Shown here: in pieces, positions 62,601 through 64,000 of the stretch | How the letters are laid out: every line of letters begins with the position of its first letter | Numbering within the stretch: position 1 is the stretch's first letter | DNA from: Nautilus pompilius | Taxonomy: Eukaryota; Mollusca; Cephalopoda; Nautilida; Nautilidae | Reading direction: 5' to 3' | Length of the DNA stretch: 64,000 nucleotides | Assembly (NCBI GenBank): GCA_018389105.1 | Contig: JACATO010000132.1 | Location: 2,182,501-2,246,500 of the forward strand | Position numbers and translations under genes: made by a program | The notes under the pieces: model-generated | Told to the model about the DNA's origin: nothing | Databases searched by the model: none | What the model saw: the letters and a program-made list of their open reading frames with translations, nothing else

Positions 62601-63196
62601 CTAGATATTGACTTAAAACTGTCAGCTGCACCGAGTTGTGTGAAAATCTTCCAATTATTCTTTCTGTAGAAAACATCATAAACAAACAGATATGCACACC
62701 TAAAAGAGAAACAGAATTAACATCAGTGATTGCTAATCATCTTTATTTTAGAACATTTCAAAGTTTTAGAAAACCCTGCAGATTTTGCAAATCATCACTG
62801 CACTCTAAATATTTAGAAGCTGAAGCTCAGCAGCTGCTATCTAAGATAAAAATGATATATTGGTTGGAATGTAAACTGAAAATTTAATTTAAAAAAAAAA
62901 AAATTTTAAACACCCCCAAAACAAAATTATCTGCATCATAAAGCGCTGTATAACAACCACGTTGCAGTTGAGTACTTACCTAAAGTTACACTTGTCACTA
63001 ATCCTAGTGACGTGACAATCACCAAAATCAAATGGCGTGACTGGCGTTAAACGGAGTTTACAGTTTGGGCACAAGTCAAACTTGACAATACACGGTCTAA
63101 TTCTCGTTTTCGAAATGCTGGACAAATTTGAAAAACTGATTGTACCATTAGAGCCCAGTTCCTGATGAACATAAGAATGAGTGCAGATATCATAAT
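44048..63196 (-). CDS. CUB/LDLa single-pass transmembrane receptor with PPxY tail (11 exons, 5' incomplete)
   Basis: Eleven minus-strand exons join in phase at GT-AG introns into 728 residues. Numbering from the first complete codon, residues 1-118 form a divergent CUB-like domain, 119-240 a clearer CUB (SPNFPFGY... to ...[10 protein letters not shown]) and 250-364 a third CUB. An LDLa domain follows at 366-400 with six Cys and the acidic [12 protein letters not shown] calcium cage. A transmembrane helix lies at about 416-439, followed by RRCRR as stop-transfer. The roughly 290-residue cytoplasmic tail is Ser-rich and carries PPTY (500-503) and PPAY (534-537). Known members with this mix (LRP12, Neto, LEV-10) act as endocytic receptors or receptor auxiliaries. 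PPxY motifs bind WW domains, notably Nedd4-family ligases. The signal-peptide exon is not found, and further phase-compatible exons could hide in the 7.3-kb intron. The orthologue is not identified. Confidence 0.92.
44855..44922. repeat. 34-bp tandem duplication in the last intron
   Basis: Two adjacent 34-bp units start TTGAATAAATAAGATTTTG and TTGAATAAATACGATTTTG and differ at a single position. The near identity suggests recent duplication. Confidence 0.93.
45060..45350 (-). pseudogene. Tc1-like transposase relic in the last intron
   Basis: Minus-strand reading gives [20 protein letters not shown] followed by GGRSIMV.AVIWNG. This corresponds to the Tc1 block VWRKPN......TVKHGGGSIMVWG and the catalytic-core strand after it. 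It is short, contains stops, and has no recognisable ends. Confidence 0.6.
47077..47186 (-). CDS. Receptor exon j: first PPxY motif
   Basis: This 110-nt exon has acceptor GACTACTTAG|GGCATGG and donor AATATG|GTAGGA. It encodes [16 protein letters not shown] followed by [20 protein letters not shown] is a canonical WW-domain ligand, and the basic RRSR run before it could be a phosphorylation or sorting site. Confidence 0.9.
49017..49250 (-). CDS. Receptor exon i: transmembrane helix and juxtamembrane tail
   Basis: This 234-nt exon has acceptor TTTTTTTCAG|CAAAAAC and donor TTCAAAG|GTACAA. It encodes a short stalk, the hydrophobic helix [20 protein letters not shown] with IIFV, then RRCRR and a Ser-rich segment. 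The positive residues after the helix put the C-terminus in the cytoplasm. Confidence 0.93.
50406..50519 (-). CDS. Receptor exon h: LDLa domain
   Basis: This 114-nt exon has acceptor TTTACTTTCAG|CTGAA and donor TGTGTCT|GTAAGT. It encodes one complete LDL-receptor class A module: [12 protein letters not shown], then [16 protein letters not shown]. The six cysteines and the D..D..D.SDE calcium ligands are all present. Confidence 0.95.
50520..52309. other. Intronic DNA between the LDLa exon and the Gypsy relic
   Basis: I see no exon in phase with the receptor and no clear element. The open frame at 52,071-52,253 could be gag debris of the following Gypsy copy. Confidence 0.4.
52310..53560 (+). 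pseudogene. Ty3/Gypsy pol relic (RT end to integrase), copy C
   Basis: Plus-strand text starts with [19 protein letters not shown] near 52,355, the segment after the RT active site. It continues through scattered palm/connection pieces near 52,430-52,740 and reaches an integrase core. That core reads [20 protein letters not shown] followed by a stop and [11 protein letters not shown] near 53,070-53,150. The order is that of Ty3/Gypsy pol. Stops and shifts are very frequent, and no LTRs were identified. An upstream open frame at 52,071-52,253 may belong to it but is not diagnostic. Confidence 0.68.
53640..54420 (+). pseudogene. mariner transposase relic
   Basis: Near 53,685 the frame reads [14 protein letters not shown], the second helix-turn-helix of mariner transposases. 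It continues (after a shift) [10 protein letters not shown], then [19 protein letters not shown] near 53,820-53,880, matching the GDETWVYGYD block with its acidic residues altered. The end near 54,330 reads DDYFERE, close to the usual YFEGD terminus. It differs in sequence from both mariners at the left of the window, so it is a third lineage. Terminal repeats were not resolved. Confidence 0.75.
54712..55855 (+). pseudogene. BEL/Pao gag (DUF1759-type), frameshifted
   Basis: This starts [20 protein letters not shown]. After a shift near 54,900 it continues through an acidic helical region to [20 protein letters not shown] and [20 protein letters not shown], then [17 protein letters not shown], the DUF1759 gag core of BEL/Pao elements. 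After another shift and a stop near 55,411 it goes on with [20 protein letters not shown] and [16 protein letters not shown]. The overall order is complete but at least two frameshifts and one stop break it. Confidence 0.85.
55770..55960 (+). pseudogene. BEL/Pao zinc-knuckle pair, degenerate
   Basis: The first knuckle reads [13 protein letters not shown], with the second Cys replaced by Tyr. The second reads [14 protein letters not shown], with its first two Cys lost. The spacing and the GH.A.KC text are those of BEL/Pao gag. Confidence 0.7.
56085..56690 (+). pseudogene. BEL/Pao aspartic protease and linker
   Basis: The active-site triad DTG is visible in [13 protein letters not shown] near 56,140. 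After a shift and stop, [20 protein letters not shown] and [13 protein letters not shown] (56,418-56,540) match the conserved region between protease and RT, and then [19 protein letters not shown] itself is absent. Confidence 0.82.
56861..57797. other. Intronic DNA after the BEL/Pao fragment
   Basis: The sequence at 56,860-57,230 may be further element debris, since it is less AT-rich than the next part. I cannot assign it. The rest is ordinary AT-rich intron. Confidence 0.4.
57798..57980 (-). CDS. Receptor exon g: second half of CUB 3
   Basis: This 183-nt exon has acceptor GTCTTTCAG|GGTTGG and donor AATTATT|GTGAGT. It encodes [20 protein letters not shown]... and [20 protein letters not shown]. 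The preceding intron is only 109 bp, while the next one is 7,278 bp and full of mobile elements. Confidence 0.9.
58090..58251 (-). CDS. Receptor exon f: first half of CUB 3
   Basis: This 162-nt exon has acceptor TTTTTTTAG|ATTGTGG and donor GATAACA|GTGAGT. It encodes [17 protein letters not shown] and [18 protein letters not shown], with the CUB-typical Cys-Gly start and C.W.I-like strand. Confidence 0.9.
58787..58813 (-). CDS. Receptor microexon (27 nt) linking CUB 2 and CUB 3
   Basis: This exon encodes only GIPSQLPKT plus split bases. The acceptor TTCTTTTTTAG and donor CAG|GTAGGT are strong. The phase (two bases in, one base out) fits both neighbours exactly and yields Asp at the start of CUB 3. 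Neighbours would also join in phase without it, so it could be alternatively skipped. Confidence 0.75.
60149..60320 (-). CDS. Receptor exon d: second half of CUB 2
   Basis: This 172-nt exon has acceptor GATTTTAG|GTGCAAG and donor CTCAG|GTACAC. It encodes [12 protein letters not shown]..., then [11 protein letters not shown] and [11 protein letters not shown], the closing strands of a CUB domain. This CUB lacks the usual first cysteine pair. Confidence 0.88.
60537..60730 (-). CDS. Receptor exon c: first half of CUB 2
   Basis: This 194-nt exon has acceptor TTAACAG|AAAAG and donor TTGGAG|GTAAGA. It encodes [13 protein letters not shown], then the CUB hallmark [14 protein letters not shown] with a following aromatic-rich strand ([12 protein letters not shown]). 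It ends on a codon boundary. Confidence 0.88.
60731..62523. other. Receptor intron between exons b and c
   Basis: This is AT-rich intron. No further in-phase exon or mobile element was recognised. Confidence 0.5.
62524..62663 (-). CDS. Receptor exon b: second half of CUB-like domain 1
   Basis: This 140-nt exon was found by phase. The flanking exons do not join directly, and this stretch (acceptor CTACAG|AAAG, donor TGCTGG|GTAGGT) is open only in the frame needed and restores phase on both sides. It reads [17 protein letters not shown]...[12 protein letters not shown], ending like the last strand of a CUB domain. A competing donor 4 nt downstream breaks the frame. Confidence 0.75.
62980..63196 (-). 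CDS. Receptor exon a: first half of CUB-like domain 1
   Basis: This 217-nt exon has two leading and two trailing split-codon bases. The acceptor is TTTTTCAG|ATTATG and the donor TTTAG|GTAAGT. It encodes residues 1-71, including [18 protein letters not shown]. Five or so Cys and the alternating hydrophobic pattern suggest a CUB-type beta sandwich. It is the most 5' exon I can support, and no ATG with a signal peptide joins it in phase. Confidence 0.82.
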
Positions 63197-63791
63197 CTGA
63201 AAAATAAACAATGGAATTATGATTAAAATAAAATTTACATGACAGGTGACAAAAGTTTGATTTTTGTAATATTTTCTCCTTAGACAACACATACAAACCA
63301 CACCTACATTAAGAAAACAAACAATATGAAAACATTCATCTTCTATATTTTAACAAGGGGGAATCCTTTTGACAATTAGTTTAAAAAATCTCCACAAACA
63401 TTTTTTTCTTTTATTAATCTGAAATAGTTTATCCTTTTTAGATAAGATAATAACAGGCACAGGAAAAAATGAATAAATAGTAAATCATTTTTCCTTCAAC
63501 TTTTTAATTTTAGATGTTCCAATTTCTGAATTAAAGTCAGGTTGCGTTAAAATATTACTACATTAATGTATATGTATCTTTATACACAAAAAATATGTAT
63601 TTACAATATATCAGTGAGTACAAAGCAAACTCTTATAGTATGATCTATTTATAAAATTTAGTTGCCTCGTTTAAATAAAATTGTAATAATTAATATAACT
63701 TAATAACTCTGTTGCTCTGATAGCATAATAAAGTCGCAAAGTGTATTTGTAAACATTACTATGCTAGTAGTCCATATTATTTAGAGTACCA
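63197..63791. other. AT-rich DNA upstream of the first visible receptor exon
   Basis: No exon with a signal peptide that joins in phase was found. A minus-strand ATG followed by NVFILFVFLM near 63,340 looks like a signal peptide start, but it meets a stop, and its nearest donor gives the wrong phase. Confidence 0.4.
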
Positions 63792-63983
63792 TTATTCTAA
63801 ACAAGTTATATATCTCTGCTTGAATATTTTCTCTTGATTAAATAGCAAAGTTTGCATTTCACTGTCATCTACTTTCAGCAATTTTAAGGAATTTATCTTT
63901 GTTTTTAATTCTATATCACTTTTGATGCTCAACTGAAGTTCTGCTGGTGTAGCCTTCATGAAGAATCTACCTAGAGCTACGGC
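63792..63983 (-). CDS. Candidate terminal exon of an upstream gene (63 codons)
   Basis: On the minus strand an AG at 63,984-63,985 is followed by an open stretch reading AVALGRFFMKATPAELQ, then a Lys/Leu-rich helical-looking part (KTKINSLKLLKVDDSEMQ, then FNQEKIFKQRY), ending in TAA at 63,792. The amino-acid mix looks coding rather than random AT-rich translation. I do not recognise the family. The pyrimidine tract before the AG is weak, so this is a candidate only. If real, the gene lies mostly beyond the right edge and ends just upstream of the receptor gene. Confidence 0.35.
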   Translation of the reverse strand, partial: AVALGRFFMKATPAELQLSIKSDIELKTKINSLKLLKVDDSEMQTLLFNQEKIFKQRYITCLE

Positions 63984-64000
63984 CTAACTTTTTATTTACA

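Noticed and set aside
60730..62980. Direct splicing of receptor exon a to exon c
   Set aside because: The split codons do not match (two bases out, two bases in). The 140-nt exon at 62,524-62,663 resolves this.
63300..63345. Minus-strand ATG followed by NVFILFVFLM as the receptor signal peptide
   Set aside because: The frame reaches TAG immediately, and the only good donor (AAT|GTAGGT) leaves two bases where one is required.
1..64000. CRISPR arrays, operons, ribosome binding sites, rRNA genes
   Set aside because: The DNA is clearly eukaryotic, with spliced genes and eukaryotic mobile elements. No regular spaced repeats or rRNA-like blocks were seen.

Overview
The window is AT-rich invertebrate-type nuclear DNA. 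It has spliced coding exons with GT-AG introns, long AT-rich non-coding stretches, dinucleotide and trinucleotide microsatellites, and decayed Tc1/mariner, hAT (DUF4371-type), Ty3/Gypsy, BEL/Pao and tRNA-derived SINE copies. This mix fits a non-vertebrate metazoan, plausibly a mollusc or other spiralian, but no single feature fixes the species.

Positions 1-43,760 hold no host gene that I can support. They contain a nearly full-length mariner with target-site duplication (42-1269), a DUF4371/hAT transposase relic (about 4380-5900, minus), a Tc1 relic abutting an internally deleted mariner (12,550-13,834), a GC-richer repeat-like island (18,290-18,830), two degenerate minisatellites (43-bp and about 81-bp units), and a 27-bp perfect inverted repeat with a 39-nt loop (32,901-32,993). 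They also hold two unrelated minus-strand Ty3/Gypsy copies (about 36,150-37,640, and 38,467-41,277 with both LTRs) and two tRNA-derived SINEs. The SINE at 41,531-41,862 is flanked by an exact 14-bp target-site duplication.

Positions 43,784-63,196 carry the one clear host gene, on the minus strand. I could join eleven exons, including a 27-nt microexon and a 140-nt exon too short for ordinary ORF calling. Every junction is GT-AG and in phase. The 728 visible residues give three CUB or CUB-like domains (each encoded by an exon pair), one six-cysteine LDL-receptor class A domain, one transmembrane helix, and a long Ser-rich cytoplasmic tail with two PPxY motifs (PPTY, PPAY) in separate exons. 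This is a type I membrane receptor or co-receptor of the broad CUB/LDLa group (LRP12, Neto and LEV-10 share parts of the layout). The PPxY motifs predict binding to WW-domain proteins such as Nedd4-family ubiquitin ligases. The signal-peptide exon is not in the visible set. The longest intron (7,278 bp) holds three neighbouring plus-strand element relics: Ty3/Gypsy pol, mariner, and BEL/Pao gag-protease. The last intron holds a Tc1 relic and a 34-bp tandem duplication.

At the right edge, 63,792-63,983 (minus) is a 63-codon open segment preceded by an AG. It may be the terminal exon of an upstream gene. None of the mobile elements looks capable of moving on its own: each transposase or pol frame that I could read has stops, frameshifts or deletions.
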